This document shows positions 7,831 through 14,995 of a stretch of DNA of 27,290 nt, piece after piece. Source of the stretch: CAYUCE01 sp964443275. Its GTDB lineage: Bacteria > Bipolaricaulota > Bipolaricaulia > CAYUCE01. The number at the start of each line of letters is the position of its first letter. Within the stretch, counting starts at the first letter, position 1. The stretch spans positions 1 through 27,290 of the forward strand of contig CAYUCE010000024.1 in the NCBI GenBank assembly GCA_964443275.1. Direction: 5' to 3'. The notes under the pieces are model-generated. The model did no database searches, was not told where the DNA came from, and worked only from the letters and a program-made list of their open reading frames with translations. Position numbers and translations under genes: made by a program.

Positions 7831-8198
7831 TGGTAACTGGACTCTGCCGTTACCTAAGCGAAGATGGAAAAACTTTAATGGACGAGCCACAGAATGTATG
7901 GCGCATGCCTACTACCGAGGAGATCATTCGCTCCTTAGTAAGCGGGGGCCAAAACGCCGTATGCAAATGGGATGGTAAATCCGGGAGTGCTGCTTGCCAA
8001 AAACAACCGAACAAGGATACTCCACTTTGGGCCTCCGATCAGGAGGTAATCTACTACTGGTCAAGAGATCAGTACAATCAACAAGAAGCCTGGTATGTTC
8101 CTTATAGCGGCGGTGGACGATACGGAGGACAAATCAATCATCAGCAAAAAGACTGGGGTAATCCCCGCCACGGGTATCGCTGCGTAAAAGAACCGTGA
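7809..8198 (+). pseudogene. C-terminal DUF1566-like domain of the same membrane protein
   Basis: The conserved frame resumes at 'HAKEEDMMVTGLCRYLSEDGKTLMDEPQNVWRMPTTEEI'. It has the DUF1566-type pattern: 'WRMPTTEE', 'YYWS', and a final 'WGNPRHGYRCVKEP'. Cysteines in LCRYL, AVCKW, AACQ and YRC could form disulfides outside the membrane. The ATG pair at 7827 has no SD site, so this is the tail of the upstream gene rather than a separate one. It is reached by a -1 shift at A AAA AAC, a known slippery heptamer. Confidence 0.65.
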
Positions 8199-8230
8199 GC
8201 AAAAACTGCTTGCAGTTGCTCTCTTTAGAT
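8197..8230 (+). terminator. Possible terminator hairpin
   Basis: GAGCA-AAA-ACTGC pairs with GCAGT-TGCTC around a TT loop (ten pairs, 3-nt bulge), starting inside the TGA stop and followed by TCTTTA. The T-tail is short. Confidence 0.35.
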
Positions 8231-8282
8231 AAAGAACCTGCTGACAAGCTCTTTTAATAGGTAAAACCTTAGCGAAAGCTAT

Positions 8283-8825
8283 CTAAGCTTGGCCAAACTT
8301 TTCGTAAAATACTATCTCTTCCAGATCTTTCCTTCCTTTTCTCTTCTCAACCGCCGGCTTTCCAATAGGCAAAAGCGATATGAGCCTATATTTTTCCGGG
8401 ATCTCAAGTAAGTTCTTTATCTCATCCTCAGCGGTACCCTTTCCACTCTCTATTTGATATGTTCCCAGCCAATAAGAGGCAAGACCCAAGCTTTGAGCTA
8501 CAAGGGCCATATTCTGAGAAGCTACTGCCCCGTCTTCTACGTAGTGATGGGGATCTTCTTCTGGATCAACACACACCGCGATAATGGCCGAGGCTTCTGT
8601 TACTCCTTGGCTGGATATGGTCACCCTGCTGGCGATTTTACTCAAATTTTTCTTGGTTTGGGAGTCTTGAGTCACCACGAACTTCCAAGGTTGAGAGTTG
8701 GCAAAAGAAGGGGCCCACCGGCCGGCTTCCAGGATGACCTCAAGTTCCTCATCGGAGATATCATATTTTTCGAACCTAGTGATAGACCTTCTTTTCCTGA
8801 TATTTTCTAGTACTTGATTTTCCAT
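8283..8825 (-). CDS. Nitroreductase family protein (FMN-dependent)
   Basis: The product is 180 residues, a small flavoprotein that reduces nitro groups, quinones or similar acceptors with NAD(P)H; the substrate is unknown. Family motifs are the FMN-phosphate-binding RRSITRF (12-18), PSFANSQPWKF (39-49), 'YVEDGAVASQNMALVAQSLGLASYWLG' and 'LLPIGKP'. The start at 8825 follows GAGGGG by 8 nt. An upstream in-frame ATG at 8843 lies inside a TATAAT promoter box and is rejected. It is a single gene with its own promoter, flanked by a convergent pseudogene and a divergent operon. Confidence 0.85.
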   Translation of the reverse strand: MENQVLENIRKRRSITRFEKYDISDEELEVILEAGRWAPSFANSQPWKFVVTQDSQTKKNLSKIASRVTISSQGVTEASAIIAVCVDPEEDPHHYVEDGAVASQNMALVAQSLGLASYWLGTYQIESGKGTAEDEIKNLLEIPEKYRLISLLPIGKPAVEKRKGRKDLEEIVFYEKFGQA

Positions 8826-8841
8826 CTTATTATCCCCTCTC

Positions 8842-8906
8842 ATTATATAAGATTTTATTTTGTAACTAATCTAAAAAAGCTTACCAATGATATTGACCCC
8901 GGTCAA
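8842..8906 (-). promoter_or_regulatory. Nitroreductase promoter region with upstream palindrome
   Basis: The minus strand carries a perfect TATAAT (8847-8842) without a clear -35. About 45 bp upstream lies TTGACC-CC-GGTCAA (8893-8906), a 6-bp dyad that may be an activator or repressor site. Confidence 0.4.
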
Positions 8907-9104
8907 GGCACCCCTTCCTGTAGCAGGTTTTTCCCTATTTCTAAAGACCAGCCAAGAAATGGGCGGGCTTCCCACCCTATTTTTGAAGTGTTTAACAGTA
9001 TATTGATCAATAAATGCGGAGTCAAGCTTCAGCTACGCTGCACATAGGAGACTTGAGTGGGAAGCTAATTATTTAATATCCTAGGTTTTGAGGTGAAAAA
9101 CTAG
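8907..9104. other. Intergenic region upstream of the LolA-like gene
   Basis: No gene or clear promoter was found. A perfect 12-bp palindrome TATTGATCAATA (9001-9012) could be a regulator site about 90 bp before the gene at 9105. GCTTCCCAC (8967-8975) is inverted at 9057-9065; this is too short to interpret. Confidence 0.3.
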
Positions 9105-10256
9105 ATGATTAAAGATGAACGAGAGGTTGCTCAGAAAGCGATGGTAGCCTACCAAAGTTGTGATAGTTTCAAAGCCAATCAGACTGTAACTGCCGGGCAG
9201 ATTTACGTTCAGGCCGCGGTTACCTTTAAAAAACCTCGCAAAGTAGAGCTTGAATATAGCAGCTATCAAGATCCCGTGTTTGAGCTAGAGGAAAAGCTCA
9301 CCGGAGGACCGGAGTTTACCACCCAGGATTTAATTACCATGAGAATTATCTACGATGGCAAGAACACCTGGTTTCATCACCGCCAGAGCGATTTGACTAT
9401 AAAGAGATTGGGTAAAGTGGTTCCTTCTCCACTGGGACGCACTGAGGTAATGGCTCAGATAGGTTTCTTATCCAACCTGACCGCGGATTTCCTGCTAAGG
9501 GACGAGGATGAGGGAACTGTCAACGGCAGAGAGGTAAGGCGGTTAGGTCTAAAGCCTAAGGCAAGAAGGCGCTCACTCTTCTTAAAAGAAGAGATATTCG
9601 AGTTAGAGCGGGCAACTTTGGCTTTGGATACCGAAACTTGGTTTCCAGTAAAAATTACCACGTATTCAAGCTTTCCCGAAAGCCAGATAACCGTTGAGTA
9701 TCAAGATGTCAAAATGAACGGAATTAAAGATGCCAATTTTGATTTCCAACCTCCCGGTGAAGCCAAGGTTTTTAAGGAAAAAGTGCTTAAATTTGAAAAT
9801 CTTAAACAGAAACTTCCTTTCCAGATCAAAACCTCCCGGATAGGAGCGGGTGGAGAATACGAATTATCCTCCGATAAGATACACGTAATCATGAGTGAAG
9901 ACGGAAAGAGGGCTTACACCACCTTAAACTTCTATCAGACACCTGGGGATAAAAACAGGGGGGGATATGGATTAACACTTCCGCATGGTTATGAACTGAA
10001 GGTAGGAAACTACCTTTCAAAAAATATGAACCGCCGTCAAGCTTTCTTGGCTGAAAACGGCGAGAGAATAAACCTAAGGGATATTAAAGCCACCCTGGCC
10101 AATCGAGGGGAGAAAGTAAAAGATCACCTGCCACACATTGATCAACTGCATATCTACGAGATAGGCTGGCAAAAAGAGGAGGTCTTTTATTTCCTTCTGG
10201 GGCAGGGTATTGATCGAGAGGAACTGGTCTGTATTGCCGGGAACATAGCTGGCTAA
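9105..10256 (+). CDS. LolA-like lipoprotein-carrier fold protein with DUF4367-like C-terminus
   Basis: The product is 383 residues. Residues 1-220 resemble the LolA/LppX/RseB-type fold ('QTVTAGQIY', 'FKKPRKVELEY', 'IIYDGKNTWFHH', 'LDTETWFPVKITTY', 'NFDFQPPGEAKVF'), which binds lipid acyl chains. From about 235 to the end it resembles DUF4367 ('LPFQIKTSRIGAGG', 'IDREELVCIAGNI'). Proteins of this type are normally exported or membrane-anchored, yet this one starts directly at the mature domain without a signal peptide. The codons just before the ATG read GTG AAA AAC TAG, so an original N-terminus may have been lost. GAGGTG gives an SD site 9 nt upstream. It lies 29 bp before the thioredoxin-like gene and is probably cotranscribed. 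Confidence 0.65.
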   Translation: MIKDEREVAQKAMVAYQSCDSFKANQTVTAGQIYVQAAVTFKKPRKVELEYSSYQDPVFELEEKLTGGPEFTTQDLITMRIIYDGKNTWFHHRQSDLTIKRLGKVVPSPLGRTEVMAQIGFLSNLTADFLLRDEDEGTVNGREVRRLGLKPKARRRSLFLKEEIFELERATLALDTETWFPVKITTYSSFPESQITVEYQDVKMNGIKDANFDFQPPGEAKVFKEKVLKFENLKQKLPFQIKTSRIGAGGEYELSSDKIHVIMSEDGKRAYTTLNFYQTPGDKNRGGYGLTLPHGYELKVGNYLSKNMNRRQAFLAENGERINLRDIKATLANRGEKVKDHLPHIDQLHIYEIGWQKEEVFYFLLGQGIDREELVCIAGNIAG

Positions 10257-10285
10257 TCTTATCTTTCAATTAGGAGGAAATAAAT

Positions 10286-11029
10286 ATGAACAAGAAGTAT
10301 GTTTTATGGTTTTTAATTCTGTCTTTACTAATGATTTTCCCGGTATTTTCTATTGGTCAGCAAGCACTACCGGATAATTATGGCCCGGAGGAGGCAGCTA
10401 AGCTAGCCAAAATACTGGATAAGCAAATAATCTTTGTATTCATTCATCCAGAGTGTGGATATTGTACTCTGTATAAAGAAAAGACCCTCTCTAATTCGGA
10501 GATTATCGATCTAATAGAAGAACATTTTGTACTTTCACTAATCAATATTGATCAGGAATTCAAGGTAAATTTGCCGGGGATCAAAGAAATGACTAATAGG
10601 CAGCTAGCCTCAGCTGTGGGCATGCAGGGAACTCCCCACACCGCGTTTTTCTACCCTCCAAATCCTGATCTTAGAGCTATAACCGCACTCTCTGGCTACC
10701 GACAAATAAATTTTATGAAAAAGGTACTAAACTTCATTGGCAGAGAAATTTACAATGAAGAGATAGAATTTAAAGATTATGGGGTTAACGATGTAGATAA
10801 AAAATTTTATAATTACCAAAATAGAATTAAAGAAATAACTCCGCAGGAGTTAACTGGACTTAAGAAAATTGGAGTCCCCCTAAAAATAATAAAAGAGCCC
10901 CTACCATTGGATTCACTGAAAGAAACGGGGGAAGTAATCCTAAATTTCGCCGACAAAGATACCCAAAAAGAGTTTGCCCAGCGGCTTATTTCAAAAGGTG
11001 TGGTAAAAAAGGTTTTCTCCGTAGACTAA
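10286..11029 (+). CDS. Exported thioredoxin-like protein
   Basis: The product is 247 residues. SD AGGAGG precedes the ATG, and residues 1-25 form a signal peptide or membrane anchor. A thioredoxin fold follows, with redox motif 'HPECGYC' (Cys57, Cys60) and the cis-proline loop 'GTPHTAFF' (Pro117). The arrangement fits SoxW/thioredoxin_7-like proteins that reduce or form disulfides outside the cytoplasm. Residues about 165-247 form an extra lysine-rich domain ('NFADKDTQKEFAQRLISKGV') that I do not recognise. It follows the LolA-like gene closely, so the two may serve envelope protein maturation together; this is inferred from position only. Confidence 0.8.
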   Translation: MNKKYVLWFLILSLLMIFPVFSIGQQALPDNYGPEEAAKLAKILDKQIIFVFIHPECGYCTLYKEKTLSNSEIIDLIEEHFVLSLINIDQEFKVNLPGIKEMTNRQLASAVGMQGTPHTAFFYPPNPDLRAITALSGYRQINFMKKVLNFIGREIYNEEIEFKDYGVNDVDKKFYNYQNRIKEITPQELTGLKKIGVPLKIIKEPLPLDSLKETGEVILNFADKDTQKEFAQRLISKGVVKKVFSVD

Positions 11030-11112
11030 CCCCACCGGCTAAAACCCAAAGGAAAGCGAACCGCCTTTATTGAGACTATCGATTTAGTCAACATCCTAGA
11101 TAGTGGAGGATT

Positions 11113-12243
11113 TTACTTCACTCCTAAGGCCTGCTTTACCCTCTTTATGGCTGCCGGATGGTCATAAAATAAGAACTCAACCAGAGGATGTGGATTGACA
11201 TAACTTAAGTTTTGCTCGCTTAACTTTACAAATAGGTTTGCCTGGACTTCCGGTTTATCGCGTAGTTTCAGCGCAAACCGGTCGGCCTTTCTTTCTCTTA
11301 TCCTGGATAAAGTGTTGGTAACCGGTGAAGCGATGGTAAACATACCTCCCAATATAATTAAGAAGATGGGCAAGCTAACAATACCGGTATCCAAACCAAA
11401 GGTCCCGGCAAAAGGCTCCAAGATCAGGTGAGCTAAAAAAAATCCCAAAAGTATTACTATTGAGGTTTGGATGAGCTCCTTTCCCATATCGTTATGTTTA
11501 TGATGACCTAATTCATGAGCTATCACTATCTCTATTTCATCCGGGCTATATTTTTCCAGCATGGTATCGGATAAGATAATTCGCCGGCTGGAGCCTATTC
11601 CAGCCAGTGCTCCTATCGCCTTCCTCGTCTTTGTCGCAGCGGCCATTTTGAATACTCCCATTATCTTCACTTCGGACCTTTGGGCCAATTTCTTTAATCT
11701 TTCGGTTAGTTCCTTATCCTCTAAGGGCTCAAACTTATAAAACAAGGGCATCAAGATGGTGGGAGCGATAAATCCCATGAAAATTACAAACAAGGTTCCT
11801 GCCAGCCACCCGTAGACCCACCACAGATTCGACCAGGAAATGCCAATATATATGGCTGGCAGAGCCAATAAAGATATGATAAGTGAAATTAGGCTCCCTT
11901 TAAATTGATCCATAAACCAGGATTTGGGGTTCTGGGTGGACAGCTCATAGCGGCGGTTAATTTTGTAACTCTGCCAGTCAAAGGGCAAGCTGAGAAGCAA
12001 AAATCCGGCGGTAAAGATCAGTACATACATTAAATTGCTTACCCATCTTCCAGATGTAAAACTTTCCACCCAACGGGCAAGACCGACAGATCCCAACCAG
12101 GTGTACACCAAAAGGGCTCCCAATGAAAGCAAAGAATCAAATGCATTTAGCTTTAGGTTCTCAAAATGGTATCGTCTGGCCTGTTTTTGTATCTTCGGAT
12201 CGAAACCATACTTTTTAAGCTCTTCTTCATTTTTCATTTCCAT
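11113..12243 (-). CDS. M48-family zinc metalloprotease (Ste24/CAAX-protease type)
   Basis: The product is 376 residues, an integral membrane protease. It has about seven hydrophobic segments, the zinc motif HELGHH (His243, Glu244, His247) and the third ligand Glu318 in 'RERKADRFAL'. Also present is the Ste24-type 'DFKxx'-like region before the zinc site ('GVFKMAAATKTRKAIGALAGIGSSRRIILSDTMLE'). Bacterial members degrade or process membrane proteins; prenyl-protein cleavage as in yeast Ste24 is not implied. The start is uncertain between 12243 (GGCGGGG upstream) and 12237. It lies downstream of the tiny membrane protein gene, 33 bp away, on the same strand. The C-terminus 'PLVEFLFYDHPAAIKRVKQAL' is family-typical. 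Confidence 0.9.
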   Translation of the reverse strand: MEMKNEEELKKYGFDPKIQKQARRYHFENLKLNAFDSLLSLGALLVYTWLGSVGLARWVESFTSGRWVSNLMYVLIFTAGFLLLSLPFDWQSYKINRRYELSTQNPKSWFMDQFKGSLISLIISLLALPAIYIGISWSNLWWVYGWLAGTLFVIFMGFIAPTILMPLFYKFEPLEDKELTERLKKLAQRSEVKIMGVFKMAAATKTRKAIGALAGIGSSRRIILSDTMLEKYSPDEIEIVIAHELGHHKHNDMGKELIQTSIVILLGFFLAHLILEPFAGTFGLDTGIVSLPIFLIILGGMFTIASPVTNTLSRIRERKADRFALKLRDKPEVQANLFVKLSEQNLSYVNPHPLVEFLFYDHPAAIKRVKQALGVK

Positions 12244-12276
12244 CCCCGCCTTGAATCGCCAATAACCCAGCCGGTA

Positions 12277-12522
12277 TTACTTCTTAATCCTCCGTACCTT
12301 GATGTAGTCCCTCTTCTTAGCCATTCTATAAATCAGATAAATTCCCAGCCCCAGGCCAAGCCAAAGGAGCGGATCCCAAAGCAAAAAACCTAAAATGGCA
12401 AACAAAATGGCGAAAGGAGCTACAAAAAATAACCCTATCAGTCCGAAGAGTAATCCCAATAGCAGACCTACTGCTCCCAAAATCAGCCCGATTAGCCCAC
12501 CGATCAATCCTAAAAGGGGCAT
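12277..12522 (-). CDS. Small Gly/Leu-rich membrane protein
   Basis: The product is 81 residues, almost all hydrophobic, with repeated G-x-x-x-G steps ('LGLIGGLIGLILGAVGLLLG'). Two or three membrane spans are followed by a basic tail 'MAKKRDYIKVRRIKK', which should stay in the cytoplasm. A strong SD AAGGAGG overlaps the stop codon of the preceding bactofilin-like gene (TAAGGAGG), so the two are translationally linked. No family function is known to me. Position suggests an envelope role beside the bactofilin and M48 protease. Confidence 0.75.
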   Translation of the reverse strand: MPLLGLIGGLIGLILGAVGLLLGLLFGLIGLFFVAPFAILFAILGFLLWDPLLWLGLGLGIYLIYRMAKKRDYIKVRRIKK

Positions 12523-12534
12523 AGAAATACCTCC

Positions 12535-12760
12535 TTACAGCTTGATTTTCTCCCCTACTTTAGCATCTTCGTGTACTTCCAGCTTCTGGTAGTACTCTAC
12601 CCGGGCAATTTCACATCCTTCGCCAATTTTTACTCTTTCGCCCCGAACAGTTTTGGCCTTTGATGGTTCCCGAGCCGGCCACACTGACACTTTCATAGAT
12701 CCCACCGCTTACCGTACCTGACCCGGCTATTTTTACATTTTCTTTATCTTTTTCATTCAT
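12535..12760 (-). pseudogene. Bactofilin-like (YhbE/YhbF-type) gene, internally broken
   Basis: SD AGGAGG lies 5 nt before the ATG. The first frame reads 'VKIAGSGTVSGGIYESVSVAGSGTIKG', the beta-strand repeat pattern of polymer-forming bactofilins. It then turns to noise and stops at 12611. The other frame carries the end of such a protein ('KAKTVRGERVKIGEGCEIARVEYYQKLEVHEDAKVGEKIKL') to TAA at 12535. The frames meet near 12657. The joined product would be only about 74 residues, much shorter than usual, so several middle repeats appear deleted. The DUF4004 gene upstream matches the Bacillus yhbD-yhbE-yhbF arrangement. Confidence 0.65.
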
Positions 12761-12762
12761 TT

Positions 12763-12807
12763 TTACCTCCTAATCTTAAAATTATTTGTTTGGTTGGAAA
12801 GCTGCAT
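12763..12807 (-). CDS. 14-residue ORF between DUF4004 and bactofilin genes
   Basis: MQLSNQTNNFKIRR starts at an ATG preceded by TAAGGAGG, which overlaps the stop of the DUF4004 gene. It ends in a TAA that overlaps the SD of the bactofilin-like gene. It may be a coupling peptide or the stub of a deleted first bactofilin gene. It is too short to call as a real protein with confidence. Confidence 0.3.
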   Translation of the reverse strand: MQLSNQTNNFKIRR

Positions 12808-12816
12808 TATACCTCC

Positions 12817-13485
12817 TTAAAGTTGATCTCTCATCTTAATCTTTATCTCCCTTACAAGCTCACCTAGATCTAGACGGACCGCAACCACGGTCTGAGAATC
12901 AAACACAATACGCCCGGTGTAGATCAAACAGTAACTGATCGACGGCCTTTTCCGGGCTATTACTAACCCCCCTTCCAATTCCTTCCTAGCTAAAACCAGG
13001 GTTCGTCCTGATTTCTCACCGCTCAGGCTTGGCTCTTTTTCCAACAAAGTAGTTAACGCCAGGTCGATCTCTTCTTGAGCTAAATCCATCTTGCGTAGTT
13101 TATCTAAGGCGGTCAAATTGATAAGGTCGGCGAAAGTGTAATCTTCCCCATCTTTCTTAAGTTCATCATAATACTTTATAAGCTCCGGAGTAATCCAATC
13201 CAGGCCGAGGATCTCTTGACGAGTGTAGCCTTTCTTCACCACTTCCGGCGACAAAAGCTCGGCGATCTCATCCAGCGCATGATCCTCTTTTAGATTCTTA
13301 ACTTTTTTTATTCTTTCCAAAATCTTGTCCTTGGGTAGGAAAGCTTCCTGTCCGGTATAGGTAGATTTATGGACGATCCAGTTTTCGGGTATCAGTCCCT
13401 TTCGTTTCCACCTGTAAAACTGCCCGTAGGATATATCCGTCTCCTCCAGAACTTCCTTTTTGGAAATCAAGCCTTCTTCTTTCAT
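12817..13485 (-). CDS. DUF4004 family HTH protein (YhbD-like)
   Basis: The product is 222 residues. The N-terminus 'ISKKEVLEETDISYGQFYRWKRKGLIPENWIVHKSTYTGQEAFLP' is a MerR/excisionase-like winged helix, here in the form seen in Bacillus YhbD (DUF4004). The middle is helical and charged; the C-terminus is a beta-rich module ('LVLARKELEGGLVIARKRPSISYCLIYTGRIVFD'). In Bacillus the neighbouring yhbE and yhbF encode bactofilins. The same order here, with a bactofilin-like gene 57 bp downstream, suggests it controls or partners that envelope cytoskeleton. SD GAGGAG lies 7 nt before the ATG. A DNA target is not evident. Confidence 0.75.
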   Translation of the reverse strand: MKEEGLISKKEVLEETDISYGQFYRWKRKGLIPENWIVHKSTYTGQEAFLPKDKILERIKKVKNLKEDHALDEIAELLSPEVVKKGYTRQEILGLDWITPELIKYYDELKKDGEDYTFADLINLTALDKLRKMDLAQEEIDLALTTLLEKEPSLSGEKSGRTLVLARKELEGGLVIARKRPSISYCLIYTGRIVFDSQTVVAVRLDLGELVREIKIKMRDQL

Positions 13486-13500
13486 AGTTACGCTCCTCGA

Positions 13501-13554
13501 TTATGATAACATAACCTCGCCCATCTTCTCTGCTAAGTAGTAGTTATCCAGCAT
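13501..13554 (-). CDS. 17-residue ORF upstream of DUF4004 with perfect SD
   Basis: MLDNYYLAEKMGEVMLS is preceded 5 nt upstream by AGGAGG, which lies at the edge of the left terminal repeat of the MITE-like element. It ends 15 nt before the DUF4004 ATG. It could be a leader peptide or the start of a gene cut short by the insertion. Confidence 0.3.
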   Translation of the reverse strand: MLDNYYLAEKMGEVMLS

Positions 13555-13563
13555 ATTGACCTC

Positions 13564-13764
13564 CTAGGAGAACGTTTCACAAGTATTTAGTACACCTCTC
13601 CTGGCCGGACGGAGCCCATCCCCTACGGGAAAATTGCAACGCCATCTACATGTAGGGTTGGGGCTCTGTCCCCAACCGCTCGGAATGGCACGGGGGCCAT
13701 TCCCTACATTGACGTATTTCAAATATGTAAGGTTGTGCAAACTATTTGTGAAATGGTCTCCTAG
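13564..13764. mobile_element. 201-bp MITE-like element with 31-bp imperfect terminal inverted repeats
   Basis: The ends (13564-13594 and 13734-13764) match as inverted repeats at 25 of 31 positions and begin CTAGGAGA. The interior holds two perfect hairpins: GGTTGGGG/CCCCAACC (13656-13663, 13670-13677) and GGAATGGC/GCCATTCC (13682-13689, 13696-13703). These are nested in TGTAGGG/CCCTACA (13651-13657, 13702-13708), giving a cloverleaf-like fold. It has no coding capacity. No clear target duplication was seen. Similar GC-rich TGTAGGG palindromes are dispersed repeats in many bacteria; copy number here is unknown. Confidence 0.6.
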
Positions 13765-13890
13765 TAGATGTAATGGCCTTAGATATTATAACATAACACT
13801 GTTACGGAATTAAGGGAAAGCAAAGGAACCTAAATTAAAGTGGGTTTAGCTTTCAAAGCTTGTCGTAGGCAGCTATACAGGATGAGTGGT

Positions 13891-14274
13891 TTAGAATGTA
13901 TCCAAGGTGCGGATAGAGAATTTATCGCCGTAAGCCTCGGATAAACTGAGATTACCCAATCTTTTAACCATGAGCGTTCCGTAGTCATCTCTTTGGATTA
14001 AGAATCTACGTGATTTATATATTTCTTCCAACTTTTGATCTATTACCATCCTATCCATAACTGCCTTCTCTGCCCACTTTTCGATCAGGCCCAACATATC
14101 ATTATATGAGCTTTCATCATCAGCTAGTATCTCCCGTATCCTGACTAAACCGTCACTTTCGGTAAGCAGTGCATAACCATCATTTACCTGGATGGATTTG
14201 TTCTCATCAATTCTCTTTCTGGTTTTAAAAACTTCGCCGAAATTATCCTGCCTGATAACGAAGCCGGTCTTGTC
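13891..14274 (-). pseudogene. C-terminal part of the GNAT protein beyond an in-frame TAG
   Basis: Directly after the amber codon at 14277-14275 the same frame stays open for 127 codons and encodes well-formed protein: 'DKTGFVIRQDNFGEVFKT', 'QVNDGYALLTESDGLVRIREIL', 'LGLIEKWAEKAVMDRMVIDQ'. It then ends in TAA at 13891. An ATG at 14097 could only start the last 68 residues and has no SD site. The piece is therefore the natural C-terminal domain of a roughly 303-residue acetyltransferase, not a separate gene. Confidence 0.65.
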
Positions 14275-14802
14275 CTATACCGATTTACTATATTGATCAT
14301 GTATCCTGTTCCAGTCCAAACTTTTTTTATTTTCCTTATCTTCAAATCCCGCACCTTCGCATAACTTGTAAGCAGATGAAATGCGATTAGCCCAGCCTAC
14401 GTCCTTGTAGCCTAGCTTCTTATAAAAATCATAGGCAATCAAAGTACGGCTGGTAAATAGGAAAGAAAAGGGGTAACTCTTACTTTTAAAGCATTCATGG
14501 GACCGAGTCATTAACGCCTTAAATACCCCCTGGCGGGCAAATGCTGGATTGGTGGCTACTCCCCAAATACCTCCCACTTTTTGACCCCCAGATAAAGTTT
14601 TGGTAGGGATATCAAGCACCCCCACAAATCCGGCCAGACGGCTGTTTTTAAGTGCACAAAACCCTACCGGGCCATTTAGTCTCTCGTCCACTTCGATAAT
14701 CTCTTCTAATTCTCGGTAATCCAGCGGCCACCAGAGTGCCTGATGCATTAGCGGGAAGAGTTGCTCTTTAGCTTTTAGATTTTTGTACTCAATTATTTCC
14801 AT
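14275..14802 (-). pseudogene. GNAT-family N-acetyltransferase, interrupted by in-frame amber
   Basis: Residues 1-175 contain a complete GNAT fold. The acetyl-CoA pyrophosphate-binding loop lies in 'GIWGVATNPAFARQGVFKALM', preceded by the beta-4 strand, and 'AYDFYKKLGYKDVG' is the C-terminal motif B region. The acceptor substrate is unknown. SD GAGG comes from a tandem CTATCGAGG repeat upstream of the ATG. The codon after 'QYSKSV' is TAG, and the frame continues cleanly to 13891. The N-terminal part might still be active alone. The interruption may be a nonsense mutation (for example from CAG), readthrough, or an error. Confidence 0.75.
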
Positions 14803-14846
14803 ATTTCTACCTCGATAGCCTCGATAGATCTTTTATTTGGACACCT

Positions 14847-14875
14847 AATTTACAGCTTCGTCTATCGTCTGTCAA
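14847..14875 (-). promoter_or_regulatory. Promoter for the GNAT gene
   Basis: On the minus strand a consensus TTGACA (14875-14870) is followed by a 17-bp spacer and TAAATT (14852-14847), 44 bp before the ATG at 14802. Confidence 0.55.
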
Positions 14876-14918
14876 GCTATTTTTGAATTTGCCTGAGTAG
14901 ATTTTCCGCAAGGTTGGC

Positions 14919-14978
14919 TTGACAAGGAACAAAGTATTAGTTAAAATTCAAATAGGATAAGTAGATCTTTTTATCCTA
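14919..14978 (+). promoter_or_regulatory. Promoter and candidate operator of the Rrf2-type regulator
   Basis: Consensus TTGACA (14919-14924), 17 bp, TAAAAT (14942-14947). Right over the expected transcription start lies an 8-bp inverted repeat, TAGGATAA (14953-14960) and TTATCCTA (14971-14978), 10 bp apart. That placement suits autorepression. Confidence 0.65.
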
Positions 14979-14995
14979 AATTCGGTGAATAAAAG

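Noticed and set aside
8826..8843. Longer nitroreductase start at 8843
   Set aside because: That ATG is part of the TATAAT box and lacks an SD site.
8967..9065. 9-bp inverted repeat GCTTCCCAC/GTGGGAAGC about 80 bp apart
   Set aside because: Short and far apart; expected by chance in a window of this size.
13506..13797. ATAACATAAC direct repeats (13506-13515, 13788-13797) as target duplication of the MITE-like element
   Set aside because: They lie tens of bases outside the terminal repeats and are AT-rich, so coincidence is likely.
14275..14277. Pyrrolysine coding at the GNAT amber codon
   Set aside because: Several ordinary genes here end in TAG and no pyl genes are visible. It is kept only as a check, not a claim.
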